From the NCBI GenBank assembly GCA_045126595.1, contig JBGVOS010000040.1, positions 1-64,000 on the forward strand: DNA of 64,000 nucleotides. The letters run 5' to 3'. Within the stretch, counting starts at the first letter, position 1. Every line of letters starts with the position of its first letter. A model generated the notes under the pieces. It made no database searches. It was not told the DNA's origin and saw nothing but the letters and a program-made list of their open reading frames with translations. Below, one piece after another: positions 51,496 to 60,962 of this stretch. The stretch is from UBA1189 sp045126595 (GTDB lineage: Bacteria; Bacteroidota; Bacteroidia; Bacteroidales; Bacteroidaceae). The translations under genes and the position numbers were made by a program.

Positions 51496-52802
51496 CAATC
51501 GTTAACCGCTAACCGTTTATCCGCCTCCTCATTCTCCTCCCTACTTATCAGCAGGAATGGGGCGAATACGAGGAACACGTCGGTCGATACCTTAAACCAA
51601 CCTGCCATATTTACAGCCAGGAAGAGTAGGAACAGCATGCTCTGTGCTGGGAATTTCTTCATGCAGCTTTGTGTTATAGCGATGAAGAAAGCTATGAAGG
51701 ACATTAACCCGAAGATGCCAAAATAGAATATAAATCGAAGGTAGCCAACATCTGTGCCCATATAGTATCCTCCAACTATTTCTCCTGTGTAATACGGATC
51801 ATTCCTAGGACTCATCATATATCCATCACCTATCATCCAAGTCTTAAAGTTGTCTGGAAATACATACATATCCATGAGAATGTTATTGGAGTGTACTTCC
51901 CACTTACCTTTTTCTGCCAAACTGAAGAAGCCTTCGAAGGCAAAGCGTGTGTTGGCACGGAAGTTCGGGTTGGTGTTATATAACGGTACGATGATGAACA
52001 GTGCTACCACTATGACTCCTACCAGCCAAGTCCACAGATACCTGTTCTCTTTTCCTGCAGTTTTGTTTTGCTTGAACAGCGAATATATCCAATACAGCAA
52101 TGCCAAACCCACTCCTACCGTTGTTGTTCGGGCTATCATATTACCCACCAAGCCAATGATGACGAAGCATACAAGGTATATCCAGATATAGTTTTTTCGT
52201 GTGGTGCTGGCAATGCGACTGGTGATATAGGCAATGGCGCATAGCACGGTAGAGAAGCGTAGTCCGGCAACATCTAATCCTGCCCCAATACCATAGAGCC
52301 GATGTGATTTGTTCATCAAACTTGTATCCACAAATCCAAACCCTGACACATAGGTGTTAATGAATGCTTTAAAGGCAGGGATGGAATCCATCATCAGTGC
52401 TGATATGCATTGTGCCGTACATACCGCTATCAGGTAGTTGCATACCAATTCTACAGATATATAGCCGTGCAACGCCCGCATAAAGGTTACTACCACATAG
52501 GCACCGCTGAGCCATACCCACATACTCACGATGTAGGTGGCATAGGTGTAGTCGCGCGTTTCATTATAGGTAACAGCAATCAGCCCAATAAAAGAGACTA
52601 AGACAGCAATGAGAGAATACCTAAAAATAGCACTGTCCACATAGGGTTTTCTCTGCTGTGCCAATCGAACAATGAGTATCACCAACCCGAATCCGGCCAT
52701 AGCCATCTTGGTATTGACACCAGGGAGAAAGGTAAACTCAATGGGAAAGAAATAAAAACTGACCATCACTCCCATCAGGATGGTCATTAGGAATTTTATC
52801 AT
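51495..52802 (-). CDS. Wzy-type O-antigen/exopolysaccharide polymerase
   Basis: A 435-residue inner-membrane protein with about ten to twelve hydrophobic segments and a large periplasmic loop (about 300-360, containing FKTWMIGDGYMMSPRNDPYY). This topology and length match Wzy/WaaL-like polymerases, whose sequences are poorly conserved. It would link lipid-carried repeat units into chains. The C-terminal residues RLAVND and stop are encoded by CGTTAAC-like heptamers and the array edge. It overlaps the next glycosyltransferase by 4 nt. Confidence 0.8.
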   Translation of the reverse strand: MIKFLMTILMGVMVSFYFFPIEFTFLPGVNTKMAMAGFGLVILIVRLAQQRKPYVDSAIFRYSLIAVLVSFIGLIAVTYNETRDYTYATYIVSMWVWLSGAYVVVTFMRALHGYISVELVCNYLIAVCTAQCISALMMDSIPAFKAFINTYVSGFGFVDTSLMNKSHRLYGIGAGLDVAGLRFSTVLCAIAYITSRIASTTRKNYIWIYLVCFVIIGLVGNMIARTTTVGVGLALLYWIYSLFKQNKTAGKENRYLWTWLVGVIVVALFIIVPLYNTNPNFRANTRFAFEGFFSLAEKGKWEVHSNNILMDMYVFPDNFKTWMIGDGYMMSPRNDPYYTGEIVGGYYMGTDVGYLRFIFYFGIFGLMSFIAFFIAITQSCMKKFPAQSMLFLLFLAVNMAGWFKVSTDVFLVFAPFLLISREENEEADKRLAVND

Positions 52803-53758
52803 CTATAAACAACGTTATTCAATACCCAATTATATAACTTTACTAGCCAATATTGTTTCTTGGCCGCCAACCACTGCACATAACGGGTTCTGGTAGATAC
52901 AATCTTATTTTGTAGGATATACCTGTTCGCCTCAGGATACCATGCCTCCCAACGAGCAAACTGCCCGGCGATAAGGAACGGGAGCTTCACATCCAGTTTG
53001 AAGAAGGCGAGTTCTTGGGCAATCTCCTCACCCAACATACCCTCCATATAATTCACGATGCGTGCTACATTATACTGTAGCTCTTGCAAATGACGCTCCG
53101 AATAGGTTTGACTGAAGGCATTCGTGTTTGTCTTCACATAATGATAATAGGCCTTAGGTACATAGGCTATTCTCTTGGCATGAGCAAAGAGTATCATCAT
53201 TGTCATATCCTCGCCCATACCATATCCCGAGGGGAATTCTATACCATTGTCGGTATATAGCGAGCGGCGAACCAGCTTGTTCCATACATTGTATTTCATG
53301 CCTCCGCTTAGCATCGCTTTCAGTGCCTCCATAGGGGTGCTGAACCATGGTTGCTTCATGTAGCGCTCATTCTCTGCAAAGGTGAGGTACCAGTCGCACC
53401 ACACGATATCGGCATCCTGTGTCTTGGCTGCATGGTATAGTTCTTCCAGCATGGTGAGCTCCACATAGTCATCGCTGTCACAATGGAAGATGTATTCCCC
53501 CGTAGCTAACGTTAGTCCCGTATTGCGTGCTGCAGGCAGTCCCTTGTTCTCTTCATGGTGAACGATGCGCACCTGCTCTTTCCGTTCTGGATAACGAGCC
53601 ACTACCTCTTCAAGTATCTGTATGCTACGATCAGGCGTAGCATCATCCACAAAGATATACTCCACTTCACGGAGCGTTTGCTCCATGAGTGTGGTAGCAC
53701 ATCGCTCGATGAATGTCTCTACCTTATATATAGGTATAACAACAGATATATAGTTCAT
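52799..53758 (-). CDS. Glycosyltransferase family 2
   Basis: A 319-residue GT-A glycosyltransferase. It begins MNYISVVIPIYKVETFIERC; metal- and nucleotide-binding features are VDDATPDRSIQIL (near 36-48), NKGLPAARNTGL, and FHCDSDDYVELTMLEEL with the DxD motif near 93-97. The remainder contains the acceptor region with GYGMGEDMTMMILFAH. It overlaps both the polymerase and the acyltransferase genes by a few bases, pointing to one transcript. Confidence 0.92.
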   Translation of the reverse strand: MNYISVVIPIYKVETFIERCATTLMEQTLREVEYIFVDDATPDRSIQILEEVVARYPERKEQVRIVHHEENKGLPAARNTGLTLATGEYIFHCDSDDYVELTMLEELYHAAKTQDADIVWCDWYLTFAENERYMKQPWFSTPMEALKAMLSGGMKYNVWNKLVRRSLYTDNGIEFPSGYGMGEDMTMMILFAHAKRIAYVPKAYYHYVKTNTNAFSQTYSERHLQELQYNVARIVNYMEGMLGEEIAQELAFFKLDVKLPFLIAGQFARWEAWYPEANRYILQNKIVSTRTRYVQWLAAKKQYWLVKLYNWVLNNVVYR

Positions 53759-54735
53759 TAGAATAAGACTTTTATGATTTTTTTCTCCCTAAATACTATA
53801 GCTATAGCAGAGATAGATAAGGTAAATAATATACTATAAATGTATGCTGCTAGTGAAGGCATATTGGGGAGAAATATTCTAAATATGGCTATGGGTATCA
53901 TATGTGTCAGAAATATGATAGTACTTGCCATTCTCGCATTCTCGGCTATTCCTTTGAATTTGTCGCTTACTTTAATCGAGAGGATTATTTTGAAAAAAGA
54001 ATATGAAACGACTAAAGATGCGATTCGAATGCCGTAATTACTTGTAATTGTTCCTAAGATAAATAAGACAATATAACAATATGTTGAAGATTTCTGTTGT
54101 TTATACAATGCAATCAGTCCTCCGATCATTATATATGCAAAACCAACAAAAAAGCCATTTCTAGTTGTCTTAAAAAGCTTAAAGTAGAAGGTTGAGAAAC
54201 AATTTTCATCATAGACTTGCATATAATCCAATCCTATGCCGGTTAGATACAAAAATATAGCAATTGTAAATATCTTGCTGAAGTGTAGATTACTCATCAT
54301 AATTAGGCAAATTCCTCCAGTTATCATCGCTAGTAAATACCAAAGAGGCCAGGATAAGTAATTCTCTCCAACAAGTGTGAAATTTCGTAGGAAAATTAGT
54401 AAAGACTTCAAAAAAGGTGTTTCTTCTGTATAAAAGCCATATATGGTAAATGGTAGGTATATTAGTGTCCAAACAATGTATAGTCGTAGTGATTTTTGTA
54501 TAAAGGAGTTGATTCTTTTAACTTTCTCAGGTTGGGGAATATCAATGATTTTTCTCCAGAGCAAAAAACCGGATGTTACAAAGAAGAATGGTACAGCTTG
54601 AGGATAGACGATGTTTGTAAGCAAGTAGTTTAGATACTCATTCTGACAACTTCTTTCTGGATGAGCATGTATGGCTACCACGACAAGTGCCATAAAGAAT
54701 TTTATGAAGTCCAGTATGTAGTAACTTTTAACCAT
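53758..54735 (-). CDS. Acyltransferase family 3 membrane protein
   Basis: A 325-residue integral membrane O-acyltransferase that would acetylate (or otherwise acylate) the polysaccharide. It begins MVKSYYILDFIKFFMALVVVAIHAHPE, with the conserved histidine after VAI. About ten hydrophobic segments follow. The start ATG at 54733-54735 was chosen; a longer reading extends into the preceding gene. The gene is markedly AT-rich compared with the GT4 genes. Confidence 0.85.
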   Translation of the reverse strand: MVKSYYILDFIKFFMALVVVAIHAHPERSCQNEYLNYLLTNIVYPQAVPFFFVTSGFLLWRKIIDIPQPEKVKRINSFIQKSLRLYIVWTLIYLPFTIYGFYTEETPFLKSLLIFLRNFTLVGENYLSWPLWYLLAMITGGICLIMMSNLHFSKIFTIAIFLYLTGIGLDYMQVYDENCFSTFYFKLFKTTRNGFFVGFAYIMIGGLIALYKQQKSSTYCYIVLFILGTITSNYGIRIASLVVSYSFFKIILSIKVSDKFKGIAENARMASTIIFLTHMIPIAIFRIFLPNMPSLAAYIYSILFTLSISAIAIVFREKKIIKVLF

Positions 54736-54779
54736 AGTCTCCTTTGATAGATTATTCTTAGAACTCTCACCACATACCT

Positions 54780-55718
54780 CTAACCTTTCTTCCTGCCATA
54801 TACAAAGTAGCGTACCAATATCTTGATGCGTTTCCAAAGTGATAGTTGGTCAAGTTCGTTTTGTTTGTTATTGTAGAAATCGAAATAGAACTTTTTGTCA
54901 AAAAAAGGGGACTTACGATAGTATTCCCACCATATGTCGTAGTTGACGCAAAACTCTTTCCAGGGTTTAGGACCATTGTAGTGTACTATACCATAGTTTA
55001 ATGCATGTTTAATCTCTTCTTCTGTAAAGAACCTTAGCATTTCATTCTTGCGTGTTACTAAGAGTTCAGTTAAATAGTTTGTAAGACAGAATGCAGGCGA
55101 TAGTGCCTTGATTTTTCCATAACAAGCAATGTTGATAATATCCATGTCTTGCTGGTGAAAATCTCTTTTCGCTAATTCTCTGAATTTAGGGATAATATTG
55201 TCTTCTATTATCTTCTTGGAGTTAATAACCAGATTCCCGGAATAGAAATGCCCATATTTATGATCGATGCCTAATTTTTTTTTGATGTATTTTTGGACTT
55301 CAGGTCGCAAGGCTGAGCCATTGTCTACACCTGCCATATAGTAATCTGATATGTCAATATTGAAGTATTGGGCTAAATCCTCTCTAAAGATGACATCCAC
55401 ATCGGAATATAAAATCTTGTCATACTCTGGAATTAGTTCGGGCGCTAATAGCCTATAATAAGCTGTTGTTGTTATGCCTCTAATTTCGTATGCATTGATG
55501 AATTCGTTACTTACTTTTCGGTAAGTAATCTTGTGATTGGGATATGTTTTGGATAATTCAGTTAGGCGGGAATCTTGAAAATCATATTTATCAGAGTGCA
55601 AAATGAAAATATCGTAGAACGTTGTAGGATGTGCGTTCCGAAGTAAGGATGAGATGCATACACCTGCGGGCAATAATAGTTTCTCGTCAAATGTGAATAA
55701 AATAGGAACAACGTTCAT
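54780..55718 (-). CDS. Glycosyltransferase family 8
   Basis: A 312-residue retaining GT-A enzyme of the LPS galactosyl/glucosyl-transferase group. It begins MNVVPILFTFDEKLLLPAGVC. The DxD metal site is in KILYSDVDVIFRED near residues 96-109; NSKKIIEDNIIPKF and the C-terminal HYNGPKPWKEF, which supplies the conserved HxxGxxKPW, are also present. It is AT-rich. Donor sugar unknown. Confidence 0.92.
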   Translation of the reverse strand: MNVVPILFTFDEKLLLPAGVCISSLLRNAHPTTFYDIFILHSDKYDFQDSRLTELSKTYPNHKITYRKVSNEFINAYEIRGITTTAYYRLLAPELIPEYDKILYSDVDVIFREDLAQYFNIDISDYYMAGVDNGSALRPEVQKYIKKKLGIDHKYGHFYSGNLVINSKKIIEDNIIPKFRELAKRDFHQQDMDIINIACYGKIKALSPAFCLTNYLTELLVTRKNEMLRFFTEEEIKHALNYGIVHYNGPKPWKEFCVNYDIWWEYYRKSPFFDKKFYFDFYNNKQNELDQLSLWKRIKILVRYFVYGRKKG

Positions 55719-55720
55719 GA

Positions 55721-56530
55721 TTACCAGATTTTTATATTTGTGTCCGCAATATGATTCTCAATGTTGTCGGGAATTTTCATATAGTCGTTTCCGTATAGCC
55801 TTTTTAAGTATGCATCGCAGTCCTTAGGAGCATTGAATTCATGGCCTTCGAATGACAATTTACATAAAGGAAAAATCTCTTCTAATTTTTTTTCTTCGTT
55901 TAAGAATCCCACTCCGTATGTGTAGTGTATCATACCTTTATTAAATGATGGTGATATGAATCGTAAGAGAGGAAATACAATTTTTGTTAATAGATTGTAG
56001 TTAAATCTGAATGCTTGGCCTGTCTTGCTCTTCTCAACAACACCTAGGCACATGCGATTGTAGCATACTGATGCTATTTTTGAGAATATTTTATATGTAG
56101 GTTCTAATGGAAATATGTCAATAAAGGCTCCTTTGTACTCGAAGTGCTTATTGAATACACACTTTTCTTCTATATAGCTGTTTGTGTCCCTGACTTTGGC
56201 ATACAGATATACGTATCCCGAATCGGTATCGGTTGTTTGCAATACATATTCTCGTGGTAACTCTTTGGGGAGAATATCTAATAATTTCAGATAATCTTCG
56301 CGCAAGAGTTCAATGTCGATGTCGTCGTCCCAAGGTATGAATCCGCCATGTCTGATTGCTCCTAGCAATGTTCCACTACTAAGCCAATAAGGAATATCAT
56401 GCTTTTTACAGATGGCATCTACAGACTTTAATATTTCTAACATGCGAAGTTGTAGATTCCTTAAGGCAGAACCCTCAGGGTTATAAGTCTCCTTGAGTCT
56501 TTCTGTTTGCATATCCATATGAGTGAGCAA
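55721..56530 (-). CDS. LicD-family phosphotransferase
   Basis: A 269-residue enzyme of the LicD (nucleotidyltransferase-fold) family that transfers phosphocholine or another phospho-substituent to glycans. The signature IPYWLSSGTLLGAIRHGGFIPWDDDIDIELL spans about residues 44-74; GGFIPWDDDID holds the metal-binding aspartates. It starts 13 nt after the GT2 gene. Several start codons (residues 1, 5, 7) are possible. The phospho-group donated cannot be predicted. Confidence 0.9.
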   Translation of the reverse strand: MLTHMDMQTERLKETYNPEGSALRNLQLRMLEILKSVDAICKKHDIPYWLSSGTLLGAIRHGGFIPWDDDIDIELLREDYLKLLDILPKELPREYVLQTTDTDSGYVYLYAKVRDTNSYIEEKCVFNKHFEYKGAFIDIFPLEPTYKIFSKIASVCYNRMCLGVVEKSKTGQAFRFNYNLLTKIVFPLLRFISPSFNKGMIHYTYGVGFLNEEKKLEEIFPLCKLSFEGHEFNAPKDCDAYLKRLYGNDYMKIPDNIENHIADTNIKIW

Positions 56531-56543
56531 GCTGTGAATATTC

Positions 56544-57383
56544 TTAATCTATTTTATTAGGGAAGTGCTTGATAAATCTGGCACTTTTATGAAAAATGGC
56601 AATACATCGCAGAGCGCATGCTACTAATGTATATGTGGGTCTTTTGTAGTTCCTCTTTCTGAGTTCAATAAATAATTTGTCGTAATATGTATCTCCATAT
56701 AATTCGCCTTCTTTGCTTCTCCCGTAGTCAAGGCGTATTCTTTGCGGTATCAATTCCTCAAGAACGTGTTTGTACTCTAACTCTGACAAAGTTCGATTCT
56801 GTGCACTGAATCCTGTGATGTCATAATTGACAATAATCGTGTTTATATGTTTGTATGAGCAATTCTCCAAAATCAGTGCTTGTAGAAAGAATTTTCTATC
56901 GGCAACAATTTTTAAAGACTCGTCATACATGTATTTTCTCATCAGTGATGTACGAATGAAAGCACATTGATGACATATACTTGAATTGTATAATGTGTCA
57001 AAGGTTATTTCATTAGGGGCTTCTTTCGTCTCTCCCAACCAGGTGTCTCCACATACGATGTCGCTTCCTTTGGATAGGCAGATGAAATTCGCAATAACCT
57101 GTTCGGAATAAAAGCAATCGCCAGAATTCATGAAAATACAATACTCTCCATGTGCCCTTTCGATACCTTTATTCATGGCGTTGTAAATGCCTTTGTCTGG
57201 CTCACTTATCCAATAGTCAATTTTGTCTGTATGGCTTTTGATGACCTCGACACTGCCATCAGTAGATGCTCCATCAATAATAATAAACTCAAAATCTTTG
57301 GATGTTTGGTTTATGGTGCTGGCTATTGTCTTTTCTAAGCCTTCTTTATTGTTATAGTTAATGGTGATTACAGAAACTTTCAT
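56544..57383 (-). CDS. Glycosyltransferase family 2
   Basis: A 279-residue GT-A enzyme. It begins MKVSVITINYNNKEGLEKTI, with IIIDGASTDGSVEVI (near 34-48), PDKGIYNAMNKGIERAHGEY and FMNSGDCFY, the variant DxD region. This is the colanic-acid WcaE-like subgroup of GT2. It is AT-rich and co-oriented with its neighbours, 8 nt from the acetyltransferase gene. Confidence 0.92.
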   Translation of the reverse strand: MKVSVITINYNNKEGLEKTIASTINQTSKDFEFIIIDGASTDGSVEVIKSHTDKIDYWISEPDKGIYNAMNKGIERAHGEYCIFMNSGDCFYSEQVIANFICLSKGSDIVCGDTWLGETKEAPNEITFDTLYNSSICHQCAFIRTSLMRKYMYDESLKIVADRKFFLQALILENCSYKHINTIIVNYDITGFSAQNRTLSELEYKHVLEELIPQRIRLDYGRSKEGELYGDTYYDKLFIELRKRNYKRPTYTLVACALRCIAIFHKSARFIKHFPNKID

Positions 57384-57391
57384 CGTTGTTG

Positions 57392-58096
57392 TTACTCTTG
57401 TTGCAATACCTGTTTCAGTTTGTTTATATCACAAAACAATTCGCTGTTTTCTTTCAGCCATTCAATGGGCATGTCCCACCATTTTTTTTCTAATAAGAAT
57501 TGGATAGTTTCTTTGTCGTATCTGTATTTAATGACTTTAGCTGGAACTCCACCGACAATAGCATAAGGTGGGACGTCCTTTGTGACAACTGCTCCAGCGA
57601 GAACTACCGCGCCGTCTCCGATGGTTAATCCTCCAACAAAAAATGCTCCTTGCCCAATCCAACAATCATTCCCAATAGATATAGGTGCACGCATTTCATC
57701 AAACATTTGTTCTTTTGCAAAAGTAGCTCCCGATTGCTTTCGTAAAGAGAAAAACATGGGTGATGTTGTTGCATAGGGGGCTTCTATAGGATGCACGCCT
57801 TGTGCGTTTTTAACATCTGCAGCAATGGAGGTGAATCGGCCAATATTTCCAATGATGGAGCAGTCGTTACATATGTATGTACCGTACCCCATGTTGCCAC
57901 TGAATTTTGTGCGATCTCCAATGGCGTTAGCTCCTTCAAAGGTTGAGGTGGTATCTATATAGGTTGTTGTGTTGAAGCGTACTTTTCCCCACCATTTAAG
58001 CTTTAGTCTCCAATAGTCGGCAATCCCTCGAATGGTTGTCGTGATGGATCTATAAATTAGTGCGCATAGGGCCTTAAACATTAGGAATATTCTCAT
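57392..58096 (-). CDS. Hexapeptide-repeat acetyltransferase (CatB/Vat type)
   Basis: A 234-residue left-handed beta-helix acetyltransferase. Hexapeptide turns include GANAIGDRTKFSG, CNDCSIIGNIGRFTSIA, SIGNDCWIGQGAFFVGGLTIGDGAVVLAGAV and PYAIVGGVPAKVIKYRY, the classic C-terminal VGxPAK motif. In a polysaccharide locus it most likely O-acetylates a sugar. Two starts (58096 or 58081) are possible; the first overlaps the upstream GT2 gene by 23 nt. Confidence 0.9.
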   Translation of the reverse strand: MRIFLMFKALCALIYRSITTTIRGIADYWRLKLKWWGKVRFNTTTYIDTTSTFEGANAIGDRTKFSGNMGYGTYICNDCSIIGNIGRFTSIAADVKNAQGVHPIEAPYATTSPMFFSLRKQSGATFAKEQMFDEMRAPISIGNDCWIGQGAFFVGGLTIGDGAVVLAGAVVTKDVPPYAIVGGVPAKVIKYRYDKETIQFLLEKKWWDMPIEWLKENSELFCDINKLKQVLQQE

Positions 58097-58964
58097 GGCG
58101 TAGAACTTTGTTGTAGAATTGATAAATACGATCTTTCCATCTTTTGAATCTGCGAATCTTGCAATCTAACCAAGCATATATCTTGTAACCTTTGTAACGC
58201 TTGTCCAATTCTTCGCTGCATTCATGGTATAATCCGTAACCTTCGTTTAGTTTTGTTCCCAACTCCATTTTTTCCCAAAAAGATTTATTTTTAAAATCCA
58301 TGTGGAAAATATAGTCTTTATTCCAATCTTTGCATTTTGCACTTAAGCCTCTTTCTTTGATGTCATAAACCATTACGCACTCATTTGTGTAAGCTAGCTT
58401 ATGTTGCCGCAAAAGTTTGAATATAGCCTCAAGGTCTTCGTATCGGGAGAACTCTTCGTTGTATAGACTATTGTTCATAATAGAGCGTTTGTACAATGTA
58501 GTCCCTGCGCATAAACAAATAGAATGAAAATACCATGCGCGAAAGTTGTTACTTACAATGCCATTTTTCCATCGGTTGCATACGACTTTCCGCTCAACAT
58601 CTTCTGTATAGAAATTTGCATGAGAAATAGGCACGCAATACTTATTGGCTGCTCCTATAAGTATGTCTAAAGCTTTGGGAAGAAAATAATCATCAGAGTC
58701 TAAAAATATAATCCATTCACCTCTGCTTTCCTTTATACCTTTGTTGCGGGCTGTGCTTGCACCCCCATTCTCCTTATGGAATACTCGTACACGAGAGTCC
58801 TTCCCTGCATATTCATCACAGATAGCACCCGAAGAGTCGGTGCTGCCATCATCGACCAGTAGCAACTCAAAGTCGGTATAGGTTTGGCCCAGGATGCTAT
58901 CGATGCAGCGATGGAGATATTTCTCGGTATTGTAGACGGGGACGATGACTGAAATTATTGGCAT
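58074..58964 (-). CDS. Glycosyltransferase family 2
   Basis: A 296-residue GT-A enzyme beginning MPIISVIVPVYNTEKYLHRC. Motifs: LLVDDGSTDSSGAICDEYA (near 34-52), NGGASTARNKGIKESRGEW and IFLDSDDYFLPKAL with DxD near 89-93. The start ATG at 58962-58964 is the conserved one; a GTG at 58988 would read through a mini-hairpin unit. It is the first gene of the AT-rich glycosyltransferase block. Confidence 0.92.
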   Translation of the reverse strand: MPIISVIVPVYNTEKYLHRCIDSILGQTYTDFELLLVDDGSTDSSGAICDEYAGKDSRVRVFHKENGGASTARNKGIKESRGEWIIFLDSDDYFLPKALDILIGAANKYCVPISHANFYTEDVERKVVCNRWKNGIVSNNFRAWYFHSICLCAGTTLYKRSIMNNSLYNEEFSRYEDLEAIFKLLRQHKLAYTNECVMVYDIKERGLSAKCKDWNKDYIFHMDFKNKSFWEKMELGTKLNEGYGLYHECSEELDKRYKGYKIYAWLDCKIRRFKRWKDRIYQFYNKVLRHENIPNV

Positions 58965-58978
58965 GATTATAATGATGA

Positions 58979-59165
58979 ACGAAAACACGCTTGCGTGTGA
59001 TTAACGGTGAGCGGTGAGTGGTTAAAGGTTAAGGGGACAGCTTTGCTGTCGGGGTTAGGGGTTATGGGTAAGTAGTTAGTGGAGTCGCTGGTGCGAACGA
59101 AGACAGCTCCGCTGTACGAAGATATAATAAACGAAGATAACCGGAGGCTGTACGAAAACGGGAAC
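58979..59165 (-). repeat. Mixed mini-hairpin (ACGAA) and heptamer region
   Basis: ACGAA units at 58979, 59096-59100, about 59117, 59132 and 59153 carry hairpins such as ACACGC-tt-GCGTGT and GACAGC-tcc-GCTGT(c). Between them is a GGTTAAG/GGTTAGG heptamer-like stretch (about 59019-59070) with GACAGC-ttt-GCTGTC. The region separates the polysaccharide block from darTG. Confidence 0.75.
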
Positions 59166-59198
59166 ACGCGGAGCGGGTGATTTACGGTTAACGGAATA

Positions 59199-60266
59199 TC
59201 AAATCATTTTATTCTGATTCAGATGATCAACAATCAATGAGATGTATTTGCTACCAGTGTAAATGCGTTGTTTGCGAGAGTTCCATGCAGATATATTATC
59301 GTTAATATACTCAATAAAAGAAACTTTATCTGAAATATCACAACGCGAGGCTGATTGCTCTTCGTTCAATATGTAATCAACCGTTGACAATAACTCCAAC
59401 GAGTAGTTGGAATAATATCCACGCAGAAAGTCTTTCGTACGATTGGCAATATCACGATACGTCTTGTTCTCTGGTGATTCGAGGTACGATGTGATATACT
59501 GGGCTGTGTCATCAAGCAGCCAGAGGGCATCGAACGGCTTGTTCTGCATCCCTACCATCCCCTTGATATAACTGCCGTTAAGATAATAGAGTACATGGGC
59601 AATCTTACCACCTGAATATGGGCCATAATATCCGCGAGTAAACTCAATCTTGAATATGTCTTTTGCTCCAAGACGTTGAAGGAAATATACAATCTTCTCC
59701 GCCGCAAAAACTGAAATAAACTCACCATACGACACCATATCGCATAACACATCAAGGAGCATTGCACGAGCAGGAGTCAACTTTACGCGTTCTTCCTTCA
59801 TCTTCTCCACAATAGCCATAGAAGGTTCATATATACGGATATCGCAGTCAAGATCACCCAGTGAATCGATAATCATCTTTTTTACACGAGACCAGTCAAG
59901 GCCTCCATTATGAGAGCCAAGAGGGGGGATAGCTATGGAACGTATACCTAATTCCTGTATCTTGCTTCTCAAAGCGATAAGTCCTGATTCTATATATGCA
60001 TATTCTGATGGTTTGCGCCAAGTGGTCTTGGTCGGGAAATTGATGATCAGTTTATCCCCATCAAGGCGCTTGTTCTCTGTGATGAGAAGCTGGCCTACGG
60101 TCAACATACCCTCTTTACAGGCTCTGCGATAGATGCTATAGTTCTCCGGAAAACGCTCCTTGAACTGCAACGCAATACCCTTACCCATAACCCCTACAGT
60201 ATTCACCGTATTTACCAAGGCTTGGGCATCATCCATGAGCAAATCGCCTTTTATATAGGTAATCAT
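59199..60266 (-). CDS. darG: DarG-type macrodomain antitoxin (DNA ADP-ribosyl glycohydrolase)
   Basis: Antitoxin that removes ADP-ribose from DNA and binds the toxin DarT. The 355-residue protein begins MITYIKGDLLMDDAQALVNT, a macrodomain start, with VNTVGVMGKGIALQFK (about 23-38) and IPPLGSHNGGLDW (about 113-125) as the ligand-binding loops. Residues about 170-355 are the helical C-terminal domain typical of DarG. It starts 2 nt after darT, the usual toxin-first order. Confidence 0.93.
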   Translation of the reverse strand: MITYIKGDLLMDDAQALVNTVNTVGVMGKGIALQFKERFPENYSIYRRACKEGMLTVGQLLITENKRLDGDKLIINFPTKTTWRKPSEYAYIESGLIALRSKIQELGIRSIAIPPLGSHNGGLDWSRVKKMIIDSLGDLDCDIRIYEPSMAIVEKMKEERVKLTPARAMLLDVLCDMVSYGEFISVFAAEKIVYFLQRLGAKDIFKIEFTRGYYGPYSGGKIAHVLYYLNGSYIKGMVGMQNKPFDALWLLDDTAQYITSYLESPENKTYRDIANRTKDFLRGYYSNYSLELLSTVDYILNEEQSASRCDISDKVSFIEYINDNISAWNSRKQRIYTGSKYISLIVDHLNQNKMI

Positions 60267-60268
60267 AA

Positions 60269-60880
60269 TCAGTAATAATAATCTGAGTTAACAACAATTA
60301 GATTAACATCGATACCATAATGAATCAACCTTTGTTTAGCCAGTTCATTATAGACAACATATCCACAGATATAGTTTGGCGAAAGCGCGTTCCTAATCAA
60401 CAATTCTGCCTCTTTACGTCGTTTAAGGTCTGTATCTGTTTCGCTAATCCAATACTTTGCGTAAACCTCATCATAAGAAACGATACTGTTTATCTCAGTA
60501 AGCTTGTCGTGTGTATAGAAATCCGTGAGTGCACTTAACGCATGCCCATCAGTAAAAAGACATTCAACATTATCAGCTATCAACTCTTCTATTTTTATCA
60601 CACAATATACTATGTCTTCTGGATTCTGCTTTTCCACCCCATTATATCCATGCTGAATAACATATAGCATCACCGAACGTGGACCAAAATAAAATGGAAT
60701 ATACTGCGCCAAATCATACCCCTTTATCTTCGTAGCCCTTTTCCCTATAACCTCTCTGTCACCTATAGACTTATAGGTAGAACTAGCAAATTCTGAGCCA
60801 GGAAGCACAAAACCCGTTTCACTGATATAAGGGATATTATCAATGTGGGTGATTCTGAATCCGTAACGTATTTTATTCAC
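60269..60880 (-). CDS. darT: DarT-type DNA ADP-ribosyltransferase toxin
   Basis: Toxin that ADP-ribosylates thymidine or guanosine in single-stranded DNA. The 203-residue protein begins MNKIRYGFRITHIDNIPYI, with the family FRITHIDN motif, and contains IPFYFGPRSVMLYVI (61-75) and the catalytic region LKRRKEAELLIRN, where Glu159 is the likely catalytic residue. Length fits the DarT2 subgroup, though subgroup assignment is tentative. It is paired with darG. Confidence 0.92.
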   Translation of the reverse strand: MNKIRYGFRITHIDNIPYISETGFVLPGSEFASSTYKSIGDREVIGKRATKIKGYDLAQYIPFYFGPRSVMLYVIQHGYNGVEKQNPEDIVYCVIKIEELIADNVECLFTDGHALSALTDFYTHDKLTEINSIVSYDEVYAKYWISETDTDLKRRKEAELLIRNALSPNYICGYVVYNELAKQRLIHYGIDVNLIVVNSDYYY

Positions 60881-60962
60881 TACGGTTAAGGGTGTGGTAG
60901 TTAAGGATGAGCACTGAAAGGACAGCCGGAGTCTGGGATTAACGTGTAAATGATTAATGCTC

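Noticed and set aside
58965..58988. Upstream GTG start for the GT2 gene at 58074
   Set aside because: The extension would be translated from a mini-hairpin unit; the conserved MPIISVIVPVYN start is at 58964.
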